Shown: positions 7,797 through 16,544, counted from the stretch's first letter. The stretch is DNA of 64,000 nt from Micromonospora profundi (GCF_011927785.1 NZ_JAATJK010000001.1:3038001-3102000); one strand, 5' to 3'. Notes: generated by a model from the letters alone, not told the origin. Numbers and translations are program-made.

Positions 7797-10661
7797 TCAG
7801 GCCGCCGCGCCGTGGCTGAGCTTGGCCAGGCGACGCCGGATCTGTTCCTCCTGCTGCGCGTCCGAGTCGTTTCCCAGAGCGAGCGCCTGGAGCCATGCCG
7901 CGCGGGCGGCGGGCCAGTCGTTCATCGCGTAGGCGGTGTCTCCGAGGCCCACACTCGCGCGGACCATGTGCACGCGGTGGCCGACCCTCTGGGAGAGCTC
8001 CCGGGCCGCGGTCCAATCCGCCAAGGACTCAGCGAACTGCCGTTCGCGCAGGTAGAGGTTGGCCCGCCGCAGGTGACATTCGCTGCGGCGGACGTCGTCG
8101 GCGAGCTGCTCGCTCAAGGTCAGGGCTCGGTCGATGGTCTCGAAACTCACGGCGCGGTGGCCGAGCTCGTACTGCGCGTCGGCGAGGCGGCACAGCACAT
8201 CGGCCTGAGCCGTCCGGTCCCCCAGCGACTCCGCCATGCGCAGAGCCCGGTGGTGGCAGGCGACGGACCTGTCGTAATCGCCCACCGCGAAGCTCACCTC
8301 GCCCAGATTGCGTAAGGTCAGCGCCTCGCGGGACGCGTTGCTCAGCTCGGTGAAGATCACGAGAGCCCGTTCGAGCAGGGCCAGCGCGGAGTCGCTGTCG
8401 CCGAGGTGGAAATGGGCGCCGGCCAGACTCCGCAGCATCTCCGCCGCACCGGCCAAGTCGCCGGCGCGTTCGGTCGCGTCGAGGCATTCGCGCACCACAG
8501 TCGCCCACTCGTGCCACCAGCCCTCCCGCTGATAGAAGCCCTGCACCGTGAGCTCCAGCTGCCAGGCGTCGTACACCCGGCCCCTGTCGTTCGCCTGACG
8601 CATGACCGCCTTGAGCACCTCACGCTCAGCGGCGAACCAGTCGGCGGCTTCCCGGCCGTCCCGCGGACTCTCGTCGACGACCCCGTCGGGCACCGCGGGT
8701 GGGTCGGCGTCGATCTCGGCATTGATGAAGAGATTGGCCGCGTACGCCGTCCGCCGATAGAGGCCGAGCAGCCGGTCCGCGGCCGCCTCGCGCTCCGGGC
8801 CAGGCTCGGCGTCGAGCATCAGTTCCCGCGCGTACGCGGCGATGAGGTCGTGGGCGCCGTAGCGACCGGGCAGCCGTTCGGTGACCAGCCGGCTGCGCAC
8901 CAGCTCGCCGAACACCTCGCGGGCGTCGCGTGCGGACAGGCCGCCGAGGCTCGCCGCCGCCGCGCGGGTGATGTCCGGGCCTGGATGCAGTGCCAGCAGG
9001 CGGAAGAGTCGCGCGGCAGCAGGGCTGAGGTTGCGGTAGGACCAGGAGAAGATGGCGCGCAGGTCGCTGTCCGGGTCATCGGAGCCAAATCCGTCGAGAC
9101 TGCCCTGAGCCTCGTGCAGTTCACGCGCGACATCCGAAAGCCGATATCCGGGTCGGGCCAGGGCCCGGGCGGCCACCATGGCGAGTGCCAGCGGAAGGCC
9201 CCCGCACAGGTCGACGATCTCGTCCAGCGCCCGCCGTTCGGCCAGAGCACGGGCGCGCCCGACGCGCGAGATCAGGAGTTCGCGCGCCTCGTCGGTCGGC
9301 AGGACGTCGAGCGTGAGCACGTGGGCCCCGTGTGTCGTGGCGAGACCGGCCAGGCTGTACCGGCTCGTGACCAGGACGAGGCTGCCGGGAGCGCCGGGCA
9401 GCAGCGGCCGGACCTGATCGGCGTCGCGGACGTTGTCCAGCACGATCAGCACCCGCCGCTCGGCCAGGACACTGCGGTAGAGCCCTGACCGGGCCAGGTA
9501 GCTCGCCGGGATGTCGGGTCCACGGACGCCAAGTGCGTGCAGGAAGTCCTCCAGCACCTCTCCCGGTGTCAGCGCGGCGTCCGGATCAAGGCCCCGGAAG
9601 TCGACGTGGAGCTGACCGTCGGGGAACTCGTCGGCCACCAGGTAGGCCAGGTGGGTCGCCAGGCTCGTCTTGCCGATGCCGGGGATGCCCTCGATGGCGA
9701 CGATCCGCAGGGCGTTCCCGCCAGCTCGGCCGTGGATGAGCGCCAGTGCCCGGCGCAGGCTCTTGTCCCGCCCCGTGAAGTGAGGCAGGTCGGGCAACAA
9801 CTGCGCCGGGCGGACGAAGAAGCCGTCCGCCGACGGGTCCTTGGAGCGCAGTGGTGCTTCCGCCCGCTCGGCGAGGCCGGAATCACCGTTGCGCAGGACC
9901 GTACGGTAGGCCTCCTGGATCTCCCGGCCCGGATCGATCCCGAGGTCGTCGGCGAGCCGGCCGCGCAGTTCCTGGTAGAGAGCGACCGCCTCAGCCTGCT
10001 GCCCGACCGCGGCCAGGGTCAGCAGCAGTCTGGCCTGAACGGCCTCGTCCAGAGGACGTTCCTGGGCCACACGCCGCAGCATCGGAAGCACAGCTCGCCC
10101 CGCGCCGGCAGACAGCGCCAGGTCGGTGGCCTCCCGCACCAGATCGGCGTACTCGTTGTCGACGGCTTCGAATTCGGCGATCGGGCGACTGATCAACTCC
10201 GGCGCTCCGGCGCACGGCCCGCGCGACAGTTCCAGCGCTTCGACGTAGGCCGCCAGTGCCTGCGCGGGATCGTCGGCCGCCCGCGCCCGCTGCGCCAGGC
10301 GTCGGAATGTCAGCAGGTCCAGCCCGTCGGCGTCGGCCACGATGCGATAGCCGGACGCGTCACTCACCAGCCACCTGCCGGACGCACGAGGGCGCAGGCC
10401 GGGTTCGAACAGCCGCCGGAGCCGACCCAGATAAAGGTGCACGATGTTCGCGGCGCTGCGCGGCGGTCGCTCGTCCCACAACAGGGCGACGAAATCCGCG
10501 AGGCCGACCGGCTGGCCGGCCCGCGCCAGAAGCAACGCCAGAATGAGGCGTTGCTGGCGCGACCCGGGATCGACAGGCTGCCCGGCGCGCCACACCTCCA
10601 CGGGGCCTAGCACCGCGAAGCGCACGTCGTCCTGCGCCCCGGTCACGGAATCGACCCCCAT
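7797..10661 (-). CDS. AfsR/SARP-family regulator: DNA-binding, BTAD, NB-ARC and TPR domains
   Basis: 954 residues. The N-terminal 100 form an OmpR-like winged helix (FAVLGPVEVWRAGQPV...), followed by the bacterial transcriptional activation domain to about 260 (ALYQELRGRLADDLGIDPG). An NB-ARC ATPase runs from about 295 to 600, with the P-loop GIPGIGKTSL and the Walker B LIVLDN. The C-terminal 300 residues are TPR repeats (AEMLRSLAGAHFHLGDSDSA). This is the AfsR/SARP architecture that switches on secondary metabolism or development in actinomycetes. No biosynthetic genes are adjacent in this window, so its target is unknown. The ATG at 10661 gives the normal length and the wHTH starts at once. 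Confidence 0.93.
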   Translation of the reverse strand: MGVDSVTGAQDDVRFAVLGPVEVWRAGQPVDPGSRQQRLILALLLARAGQPVGLADFVALLWDERPPRSAANIVHLYLGRLRRLFEPGLRPRASGRWLVSDASGYRIVADADGLDLLTFRRLAQRARAADDPAQALAAYVEALELSRGPCAGAPELISRPIAEFEAVDNEYADLVREATDLALSAGAGRAVLPMLRRVAQERPLDEAVQARLLLTLAAVGQQAEAVALYQELRGRLADDLGIDPGREIQEAYRTVLRNGDSGLAERAEAPLRSKDPSADGFFVRPAQLLPDLPHFTGRDKSLRRALALIHGRAGGNALRIVAIEGIPGIGKTSLATHLAYLVADEFPDGQLHVDFRGLDPDAALTPGEVLEDFLHALGVRGPDIPASYLARSGLYRSVLAERRVLIVLDNVRDADQVRPLLPGAPGSLVLVTSRYSLAGLATTHGAHVLTLDVLPTDEARELLISRVGRARALAERRALDEIVDLCGGLPLALAMVAARALARPGYRLSDVARELHEAQGSLDGFGSDDPDSDLRAIFSWSYRNLSPAAARLFRLLALHPGPDITRAAAASLGGLSARDAREVFGELVRSRLVTERLPGRYGAHDLIAAYARELMLDAEPGPEREAAADRLLGLYRRTAYAANLFINAEIDADPPAVPDGVVDESPRDGREAADWFAAEREVLKAVMRQANDRGRVYDAWQLELTVQGFYQREGWWHEWATVVRECLDATERAGDLAGAAEMLRSLAGAHFHLGDSDSALALLERALVIFTELSNASREALTLRNLGEVSFAVGDYDRSVACHHRALRMAESLGDRTAQADVLCRLADAQYELGHRAVSFETIDRALTLSEQLADDVRRSECHLRRANLYLRERQFAESLADWTAARELSQRVGHRVHMVRASVGLGDTAYAMNDWPAARAAWLQALALGNDSDAQQEEQIRRRLAKLSHGAAA

Positions 10662-10787
10662 CAGTGTCGCCGTCGGCCAGTGATCATTGGAAGCTTAGGC
10701 GAGCAGTTCGGACGGGACCGCTGGTACCGGCGGTTGCGGCCGGACGCTTGTGAACTCCGACCACCCGGCCCCGTAGTACAAGGCGTG

Positions 10788-10955
10788 ATGTCATCCCGTG
10801 AACCGCTGGTCGGACGCGAAGTGGAGACGCATCTGGCTCGCCTTCGGCGAGAAGCTGCGCCGCCACGGAGCCTTTCGCGGCTCCACGTTTCCCACCGTAC
10901 GGTCAATGCCCATCTCTATCGAGTTTTTCCGAAGCTCGGAATATCGGCTTCGTGA
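10788..10955 (+). pseudogene. Miniature remnant of a LAL-type LuxR regulator (both ends, no middle)
   Basis: A 55-codon frame begins MSSREPLVGREVETHLARL, which looks like the first residues of a large ATP-binding LuxR (LAL) regulator. It then jumps to VSHRTVNAHLYRVFPKLGI, which looks like helices 3-4 of the LuxR C-terminal DNA-binding domain, and stops. An intact LAL in this window (46943-49714) ends with SPRTIEAHLRSIFRKLGI. The simplest reading is a roughly 2.5-kb internal deletion. The stretch 10662-10787 before it holds the upstream region of the SARP gene. Confidence 0.5.
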
Positions 10956-11024
10956 CGCCTTTTTCTCCCATTTCCCGGAGCAGCGGAGCGGCTTATCAAA
11001 AACAAATACACTGGCAATAAAGTA

Positions 11025-11050
11025 GGAATTAACAGGCGGGCTCCTACGCT
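11025..11050 (+). promoter_or_regulatory. Possible ECF-type promoter of the sigma factor gene
   Basis: GGAATT at 11025-11030 and CGCT at 11047-11050 are separated by 16 bases and lie 36 bases before the sigma factor start. This loosely fits the GGAAC-N16/17-CGT(T/C) shape of ECF promoters and would imply autoregulation. The surrounding 10960-11040 stretch is unusually AT-rich for this DNA. Confidence 0.3.
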
Positions 11051-11085
11051 TCCCTCGAACTGTTGAAGTCGACGGGGGGAACACG

Positions 11086-11598
11086 ATGCCGACGTCACCT
11101 GATACCGAGGCGCACATGCGGGAGCTCCACCGGGCCAACGGCGGCGCGCTGCTCCACTATCTGAGGAGACTGACCCCTGCAGGCGCATCCTGCACTGCCG
11201 AGGATCTGGTGCAGGAGACCATGGTCAGAGCCTGGCGCAACCTCGACAAGATGCCCTCCGGCCCGGAGCCGCAGCGACGCTGGCTGTTCAAGGTCGCGCG
11301 GCGCCTCGCCATCGACGCGCACCGCAGACGGCAGACGCGGCCCGTGGAGGTCGGCCTGGCCGAGACGGACCTGTCGCCGCCGGTGAACGCCGCGGCGGAA
11401 ACGGCAATCGCATCGCTGACCCTGCGGCGCGCCGTCGGTGAACTGGCCCCTGCCCATCGGTCCGTGCTGATCGAATTGTATGTGAAAGGCCACTCTGCCG
11501 GCGAGGTCGCCGACCGACTCGGCCTTCCCGTCGGCACCGTGAAATCACGCGCGCACTACGGCGTGCGGCATGTGCGCAACGCGCTGACGAGCCGCTGA
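11086..11598 (+). CDS. ECF-type RNA polymerase sigma factor
   Basis: 170 residues from an ATG preceded by GGGGGAACACG. Region 2 is at residues about 15-85 (AEDLVQETMVRAWRN, WLFKVARRLAIDAHRRR). Region 4 is at about 110-165 (LYVKGHSAGEVADRLGLPVGTVKSRAHYG, split as helix-turn-helix). The length and the lack of regions 1 and 3 are typical of ECF sigma factors, close to the SigL/SigM-like actinobacterial groups. No anti-sigma gene follows: the next gene is convergent. Control is therefore either at the promoter or by an anti-sigma factor elsewhere. Confidence 0.9.
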   Translation: MPTSPDTEAHMRELHRANGGALLHYLRRLTPAGASCTAEDLVQETMVRAWRNLDKMPSGPEPQRRWLFKVARRLAIDAHRRRQTRPVEVGLAETDLSPPVNAAAETAIASLTLRRAVGELAPAHRSVLIELYVKGHSAGEVADRLGLPVGTVKSRAHYGVRHVRNALTSR

Positions 11599-11651
11599 AC
11601 GACAAGGTGTCGGCACGCGCCGGCCATCTCGGGAGGGACCGGTCGGCGACC

Positions 11652-12398
11652 TCAGCCCAATCGGGTACGCACCACCAGGTCGTGCAGGGCGTCCACCGCC
11701 GTCGGGTCCACCTGCCCGGGCAGCGTCGAGGAGTCCCGAGCAGTCTCCAGTTCGGCGCGCAACCGCGGCACGTCAGTGGCGAGGTGCTGCGCAGCGCCTG
11801 CGGGGAGTGGTCCGTGCTCGGCCTCCCGCTTGGCGGCGATGAGATCCGGCACGTACGGCAACCTCGCTCCGAGCACACCGAGGTCCGCCTCCAGGAGGCC
11901 GGTCCGCATCAGGTGGATGCCGGTGAGCAGGACCCGCAGCGTGTACAGCGCGGGCTTGAGCTGCCCGGTCCTGGCGTACAACTTCTCCTGGGTGGCCGCG
12001 AACCCGAGGTAGTGGTGCGCGTGGTGCCGGGTGACCAGTCGCGGGGCCAGCGAAACGAGCTCGGCGTGCACCGCGCTGGTCACGACCACCAGCGGCGACA
12101 GCACCTGCTCCAGAACGTAGCCGTTGCGGCTGTTCAACAGCTTGGCGAACTTCAGCAGATCGTGGCTCACCACGTCCAGCTCGACACCGTCGCGCACGCC
12201 CATGTGCTGCAACGTCTGCGGTCCGGTGCGCAGCCCGACCACCTCCTCGGGCGAGAGCAGGTGCGCGGCTCGCAGATCCAGGTCGGAGTCGATGGACGCG
12301 AACCCGTACAGGTGCGCACCGCTGACGGTGGCGAACAGCAGCGGGCGAGGCAGGGCGCGGACTGCCTCCGCGGCCCACGACGGCACGTAGATGGTCAC
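11652..12398 (-). CDS. RlaP-family predicted nucleotidyltransferase, copy 2
   Basis: 248 residues from a GTG whose last bases overlap the stop of the upstream paralogue (GTGA), so the two are translationally coupled. The polymerase-beta-type nucleotidyltransferase signature is GAHLYGFASIDSDLDL, with GS reduced to GA but both aspartates kept. The family (COG3541, named from RNA-ligase-associated members) adds nucleotides to unknown substrates. HAHHYLGF and LYTLRVLLTGIHLMRTG are family features in the helical C-terminal part. Confidence 0.8.
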   Translation of the reverse strand: MTIYVPSWAAEAVRALPRPLLFATVSGAHLYGFASIDSDLDLRAAHLLSPEEVVGLRTGPQTLQHMGVRDGVELDVVSHDLLKFAKLLNSRNGYVLEQVLSPLVVVTSAVHAELVSLAPRLVTRHHAHHYLGFAATQEKLYARTGQLKPALYTLRVLLTGIHLMRTGLLEADLGVLGARLPYVPDLIAAKREAEHGPLPAGAAQHLATDVPRLRAELETARDSSTLPGQVDPTAVDALHDLVVRTRLG

Positions 12399-13069
12399 TG
12401 CAGGTTCCTCTGCCGTACGGCCGTGAGCAGCTGATCCACTTCATCCCGGTCGGGCTGTTCGGGCAGCGCGGTGGTGGCGGCCGCGTCGGCGAGCTCGACG
12501 AGCAGGTCGGCGCCCCAGGCGGCGACCTCGTCCCAGGACAGCTCCCCACGCCGCACCGCGAGCAGCCGGTCACGCAGGTGGCGAACGTCGACCAACACGT
12601 CCCCGGTACGCAGCACGTGCACCCCAGCGACCAGCAGCCGGATCATGTGCATTGCCTGTTTGTGGTTCGTCTCGCCGGTACGCGCGCGGCGGGCGGCCAC
12701 CCGGTTGAGCTGATCCCGGGCGTAGCTGCCGTAGGTCTCCGCCACACGCCTCGACAGGAACGCCTGCCGCGCCGCCAGTAACTGTTCCCCGTCCACGGTG
12801 ACCGTCTCGACCAGCGGGGACCAGAGCACCTCCAGAACCGTCGGGTTGCCCTGCAGGGCAAGCACGCAGAAGCGTTCGAACTCCCAGGAGAACTGCTCCG
12901 CCGCCGGGCCGTCGAGGTGGGTGGGCGGCTTGTCGAGACGCCAGAACGCCTGCGTGGGTGCCACGTACACGCCACGCCGGTCGTAGTCGGAGTCCGGGCC
13001 GTGCAGCCCGTACGCCCGTGACCCGACCACAACGGCGAGGGCCGTATGCCGTTCGACAAGCTCGATCAC
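12395..13069 (-). CDS. RlaP-family predicted nucleotidyltransferase, copy 1
   Basis: About 224 residues if the GTG at 13069 is used; an ATG at 13108 is also possible and adds 13 residues of doubtful sequence. The shorter form places the active-site signature GSRAYGLHGPDSDYD about 12 residues from the start, as is usual in this family. SWEFERFCVLALQGNPTVLEVLW and MIRLLVAGVHVLRTG (each a helix of the C-terminal part) are shared in spirit with the downstream copy, so the pair looks like a tandem duplication that diverged. Substrate unknown. Confidence 0.8.
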   Translation of the reverse strand: MIELVERHTALAVVVGSRAYGLHGPDSDYDRRGVYVAPTQAFWRLDKPPTHLDGPAAEQFSWEFERFCVLALQGNPTVLEVLWSPLVETVTVDGEQLLAARQAFLSRRVAETYGSYARDQLNRVAARRARTGETNHKQAMHMIRLLVAGVHVLRTGDVLVDVRHLRDRLLAVRRGELSWDEVAAWGADLLVELADAAATTALPEQPDRDEVDQLLTAVRQRNLQ

Positions 13070-13176
13070 GCCCGGGAGGCTACCCAAGCACCGGCCCGCA
13101 TGCGTCATCCTTTCCAGGCAACCGGCGCAGACAGCTGCACGGCCTGAGGTGGGCATCGGTCGGCCGGCTAATGACG

Positions 13177-13204
13177 TTGCGCCGCCGATCCGCCAGGTTA
13201 AGCT
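13177..13204 (+). promoter_or_regulatory. Sigma-70-like promoter for the argS leader
   Basis: TTGCGC (13177-13182), 16 bases, then TAAGCT (13199-13204). The expected transcription start, 6-7 bases downstream, falls on the A of the leader-peptide ATG at 13211, so the message would be leaderless, a common actinobacterial arrangement. Confidence 0.5.
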
Positions 13205-13210
13205 GACGGC

Positions 13211-13300
13211 ATGATCAGCTCGCCCGCGTACCCGATGGCGTCCCCCGACGTCCTGTTCGGCGCGCGGCGACGCCGGCGGCACCACGACCGCCTGCGCTGA
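13211..13300 (+). CDS. Arginine-rich leader peptide of argS
   Basis: A 29-codon frame starting ATG at the predicted transcription start and ending GARRRRRHHDRLR-stop. Seven of the last eleven codons are arginine, immediately upstream of the arginyl-tRNA synthetase gene. This is the layout of ribosome-mediated attenuation: scarcity of charged Arg-tRNA would stall the ribosome in the arginine run and change the folding of the 116-base region that follows. The frame is too short for ordinary gene finders. Peptide and promoter positions are seen in the sequence; the regulatory role is inference. Confidence 0.6.
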   Translation: MISSPAYPMASPDVLFGARRRRRHHDRLR

Positions 13301-13338
13301 GCAGTCTTCTCTGCGACCGGCGGATCGAGCCGCCGGTC
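13273..13338 (+). promoter_or_regulatory. Candidate attenuator hairpins upstream of argS
   Basis: GACCGGCGG at 13315-13323 and CCGCCGGTC at 13330-13338 form a perfect 9-bp stem with a 6-base loop just after the leader stop codon. CCGGCGG at 13273-13279, inside the arginine codons of the leader, can pair with the same CCGCCGG, so two exclusive folds are possible. A further small stem (GATCCGC/GCGGATC) lies near 13379-13395. Confidence 0.45.
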
Positions 13339-13416
13339 ATCATCGATCGTCCTCGGTCCGCCCGCATCCTCATCCGGTGATCCGCGCTGCGGATCCGAGC
13401 GAGATCGGCGTACCCC

Positions 13417-15135
13417 ATGGATTTGGAAAAGCTTCTGGCCGACCGGCTGGCGCCGGCGTTCGCGACGGTGGCGGGCGAGCGGGTCGACCCGGTCGTACGG
13501 CGCTCCGAGCGGGCTGATTTCCAGTCCGACGCGGCGCTGGGTCTGGCCCGTCGGCTCGGCCGGCCGCCCCGCGTCATCGCCGCCGAGGTGCTGCGGCACG
13601 CCGAGCTGGCCGACCTGTGCAGTGTGGCGGAGCTTTCCGGGTCGGGCTTTCTCAACCTGACCGTCTCCGACGCCGCCCTGGCCAGCATGGTGTCCGCGCT
13701 GGCCGGCAGCTCGCGGCTGGGAGTGCCGGTGGTCGCCGCGCCAGAGACGGTGATGGTCGACTACTCGGCGCCCAATGTGGCGAAGGAGATGCACGTCGGG
13801 CACCTGCGGTCGACGGTGATCGGCGACGCGGCGGCGCGCCTGTTGGAGTGGCTGGGGCACCGGGTGTTGCGGGCCAATCATCTGGGCGACTGGGGTACGC
13901 CCTTCGGCATGCTGATCGAGCATCTGGTCGACCTCGGCGGGGCCGACGCGGCGCAGGAACTGTCGATGGGTGACCTGGACTCGTTCTACAAGGCAGCTCG
14001 GGCCACGTTCGACGGCGACGAGGCGTTCCGGGAGCGGTCCCGGCGGCGGGTCGTGGCGTTGCAGGGCGGCGATGAGGCGACGTTGGGGCTCTGGCGGTTG
14101 CTGGTGGAGCAGTCCGAGCGGTACTTCCTGACCGTGTACGACCTGCTGGACGTGACCCTCACCGAACGGGACTTCCACGGTGAGAGCAGCTACAACGACC
14201 TGCTCGGCGCCGTGGTCGAGGACCTGGACCGACTCGGGCTGCTGCGGGAGAGCGAGGGTGCGGCCTGCGTGTTCCCGCCGGGTTCCGTCGGTCGGGACGG
14301 CGAGCCACTGCCGTTGATCGTCCGTAAGTCCGACGGCGGGTACGGCTACCCGGCGACCGACCTGGCGGCGATCCGGCACCGGACCGCCACGTTGGGCGCG
14401 ACCCGGCTGCTCTACGTGGTCGGGCTGCCGCAGCGGCGACACTTCGAGATGGTGTACGCCGTCGCCGCGCAGGCCGGATGGCTGACCCCGCCGGCCCGGG
14501 CCGAGCACATCGGGTTCGGCTCGATCCTCGGGCCGGATGGACGGATGCTGCGGAGCCGGGCCGGCGGTTCGGTGAAGCTGGTGGGGCTGCTGGAGGAGGC
14601 GATCGCTCGGGCCACCGCACTGGCTCGGCAGCGGAACCCGGAGTTGGGCGAGGCTGAGGTGGCGGAGGTGGGCCGGGCGGTGGGCATCGGCGCGATCAAG
14701 TACGCGGACCTGTCCAGTGACCGGCACCGGGACTACGTGCTCGACTGGGAGAGGATGCTCTCGCTGGACGGCAATACCGCTCCCTATCTTCAGTACGCGT
14801 ACTCGCGGATCCGGTCGATCTTCCGGCGGGCCGGGGTGGCGGCTCGGCCGGAAGCGGAGATCTCGCTGGCCGACCCGGCCGAGCGGGCACTTGCCTTCGA
14901 GCTTGTCGGCTTCGCCAGAGTGGTCGACGAGGTGGCCGTGAGCCTGGAGTTCCACCACCTCGCCGGATACCTGTACCGGCTGGCCGCCACGTTCAGCACG
15001 TTCTACGAGCGGTGTCCCGTGCTGCGGGCCGACGACCCGGTCCGGGAGAGCCGTCTGGTGCTCTGCGACCTGACCGCCCGGGTGCTCCGGCAAGGGCTCC
15101 ACGTTCTCGGCATCCGGACCCCGGAACGGATGTGA
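13417..15135 (+). CDS. argS: Arginine--tRNA ligase
   Basis: 572 residues; charges tRNA-Arg with arginine using ATP. The N-terminal additional domain (Arg_S N-like, to about 85) precedes the class I core, with SAPNVAKEMHVGHLRST as the HIGH-type signature and LGDWGTPFGM. The second signature position reads GRMLRSRAGGSVKL. The DALR anticodon-binding domain fills the last 120 residues (YLQYAYSRIRSIFRR ... FYERCPVL). The gene is not in the usual argS-lysA-hom-thr neighbourhood of actinobacteria, so it may be a second, regulated copy. It lies 116 bases downstream of an arginine-rich leader peptide. Confidence 0.95.
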   Translation: MDLEKLLADRLAPAFATVAGERVDPVVRRSERADFQSDAALGLARRLGRPPRVIAAEVLRHAELADLCSVAELSGSGFLNLTVSDAALASMVSALAGSSRLGVPVVAAPETVMVDYSAPNVAKEMHVGHLRSTVIGDAAARLLEWLGHRVLRANHLGDWGTPFGMLIEHLVDLGGADAAQELSMGDLDSFYKAARATFDGDEAFRERSRRRVVALQGGDEATLGLWRLLVEQSERYFLTVYDLLDVTLTERDFHGESSYNDLLGAVVEDLDRLGLLRESEGAACVFPPGSVGRDGEPLPLIVRKSDGGYGYPATDLAAIRHRTATLGATRLLYVVGLPQRRHFEMVYAVAAQAGWLTPPARAEHIGFGSILGPDGRMLRSRAGGSVKLVGLLEEAIARATALARQRNPELGEAEVAEVGRAVGIGAIKYADLSSDRHRDYVLDWERMLSLDGNTAPYLQYAYSRIRSIFRRAGVAARPEAEISLADPAERALAFELVGFARVVDEVAVSLEFHHLAGYLYRLAATFSTFYERCPVLRADDPVRESRLVLCDLTARVLRQGLHVLGIRTPERM

Positions 15136-15157
15136 GCAGGCCTGGTGTCACCCCTCG

Positions 15158-15610
15158 TCATCGCAGCATCGCCCGCCACCGGGGAAAGCTCAGGCCGAGT
15201 TCGGTCGCCATCAGCCGGCTCAGCGTGCGCTGGCTGGTGGCCAGTGCCCGCGCATGTTGAGCGAGGCCGCGTTGATCTGCGGGTTCCTGCCGCAACGTCT
15301 CGGCCAGCGCGAGTCGCGGGTCCCGGGGCTCGGGTAGCCGCAGGCACGATCTGGGCGTCGGTCCCCTCGACGCGAGTTCCTGCACGAGGACCGCGTGCAG
15401 CGCGGGCCGCTCGGTTCCGTCACGGTGGTGGTCGACGAGCGCCGGGACGACGTGTCGCGCCAGTTCGGTGAGGAAGACGAGCGTGGGTTCGCCGGCCTCC
15501 GTCAGGGTCGACGGCGCGTCGACAAGGAGCACTGTGGCGACGACGCTGCGGGTGTGCGCCAGATGGCGTGCGGAAGCCCGGCCGGAACGAACGGCAGACC
15601 TGAGTACGCC
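15158..15610 (-). pseudogene. Broken AraC-family regulator
   Basis: The frame at 15158-15532 (124 codons) reads LPEPRDPRLALAETLRQEPAD then ARALATSQRTLSRL and GLSFPRWRAMLR, the first half of an AraC helix-turn-helix domain. A stop then removes the second helix-turn-helix (about 40 residues missing). Upstream, a different frame continues the cupin part (LPFVPAGLPHAIWRT, about 15555-15610), implying a frameshift. The gene looks dead. Confidence 0.6.
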
Positions 15611-15654
15611 GACTCATGCCCGGCCGGGTTGATCCGTCCAGGCTGGACCGCGTG

Positions 15655-16086
15655 ATGGCTGAAGGGGTCGGCACAGCTCGGCGGGGCGGCCCGATCGTGG
15701 GACTCCTGGTCCTGGTCTGGGTCTGCGGGCTGATGGCTGCGGCCGGGTGGTGGGTGGGCATCGGCTTGGAGCAGTGGAGCGTCAGCTACGGCGACCAGCC
15801 CGCCGAGTTCGCAGACCTCAGACGTCGGGCGAGCGTGGCCCTGCTGGTCGTCGCGTTTGTGGCGACCGCAGGGCCGGCCGTCATCGCGCTCGTCGCGTAC
15901 CAGCTGCGGCGGGTGCGCACCGCAGTTGTTTTCCTGGTGCTGACCGTCGTGATCGCCGTGCCCGCCGCACCGGTCGCCGTGCTCACCGTCCGGGACCTCG
16001 ATCCGGCGCCGGCACCGACCACGCCCGGCCCGCCGGGGCACTGCGTGGAACGCAGCGGCGGGGACACCCGCTGCCCGGGCGGCTGA
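15655..16086 (+). CDS. Conserved actinobacterial membrane protein of unknown function
   Basis: About 143 residues. Three hydrophobic segments are visible (GLLVLVWVCGLMAAAGWWVG; VALLVVAFVATAGPAVIALV; AVVFLVLTVVIAVPAAPVAV). A short polar tail follows, with a proline run and the pattern HCVERSGGDTRCPGG, whose two cysteines may form a disulfide outside the membrane. The start is uncertain: the ATG at 15655 lacks a clear ribosome site and an in-frame start lies at 15616. No function is assigned. Confidence 0.6.
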   Translation: MAEGVGTARRGGPIVGLLVLVWVCGLMAAAGWWVGIGLEQWSVSYGDQPAEFADLRRRASVALLVVAFVATAGPAVIALVAYQLRRVRTAVVFLVLTVVIAVPAAPVAVLTVRDLDPAPAPTTPGPPGHCVERSGGDTRCPGG

Positions 16087-16150
16087 CGGAGCGGTTCGTC
16101 AGACCAGCGTGCCATGATGCCGCTCATCTCAAGGCAAGGAGCACAGCCGG

Positions 16151-16543
16151 ATGGCCACGGTGACGGTTCGGGATGAGACAGCGACGGGCAGGGCGATAGA
16201 TCAGTGGCCCTTGACCGGGCTGCCGGAGCGCATCTCCGCGCGGGAGCTGGTTCGGTTGCGCGTACGCGAGGAGGTGGCGCGGTTCAACGCCGACCAGGCC
16301 GAGGCCTTCCGGGGCCTGGTGCGACCCACCGACGCGGAGGCGACGTTGAACGGCTATCGGGTCGGTCGGGGCCGGCGGCTGGACTGGGAGCGTCAGGCGG
16401 ACGCGGCGTGTGACGCCTTCGCCCGTAACGGGTTCGTGCTGCTCGTGGGTGACCGCCAGGTCGAGGATCTGGACGAGGAGATCGACCTGCTCGCGGATCC
16501 CGAGGTGGCCTTCGTGCGACTCGTCCCGCTGGTGGGTGGCTGA
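16151..16543 (+). CDS. Small hypothetical protein preceding DUF4132 gene
   Basis: 130 residues, soluble and acidic at the C-terminus. It shows MATVTVRDE at the start, then a helical stretch (ISARELVRLRVREEVARFN), and ends DLDEEIDLLADPEVAFVRLVPLVGG. I do not recognise a domain by name. The stop lies next to the GTG start of the DUF4132 gene, so the two are almost certainly cotranscribed and probably act together. Confidence 0.75.
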   Translation: MATVTVRDETATGRAIDQWPLTGLPERISARELVRLRVREEVARFNADQAEAFRGLVRPTDAEATLNGYRVGRGRRLDWERQADAACDAFARNGFVLLVGDRQVEDLDEEIDLLADPEVAFVRLVPLVGG

Positions 16544-16544
16544 C

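Noticed and set aside
13198..15102. A 634-codon open frame on the minus strand
   Set aside because: Exact antisense shadow of argS.
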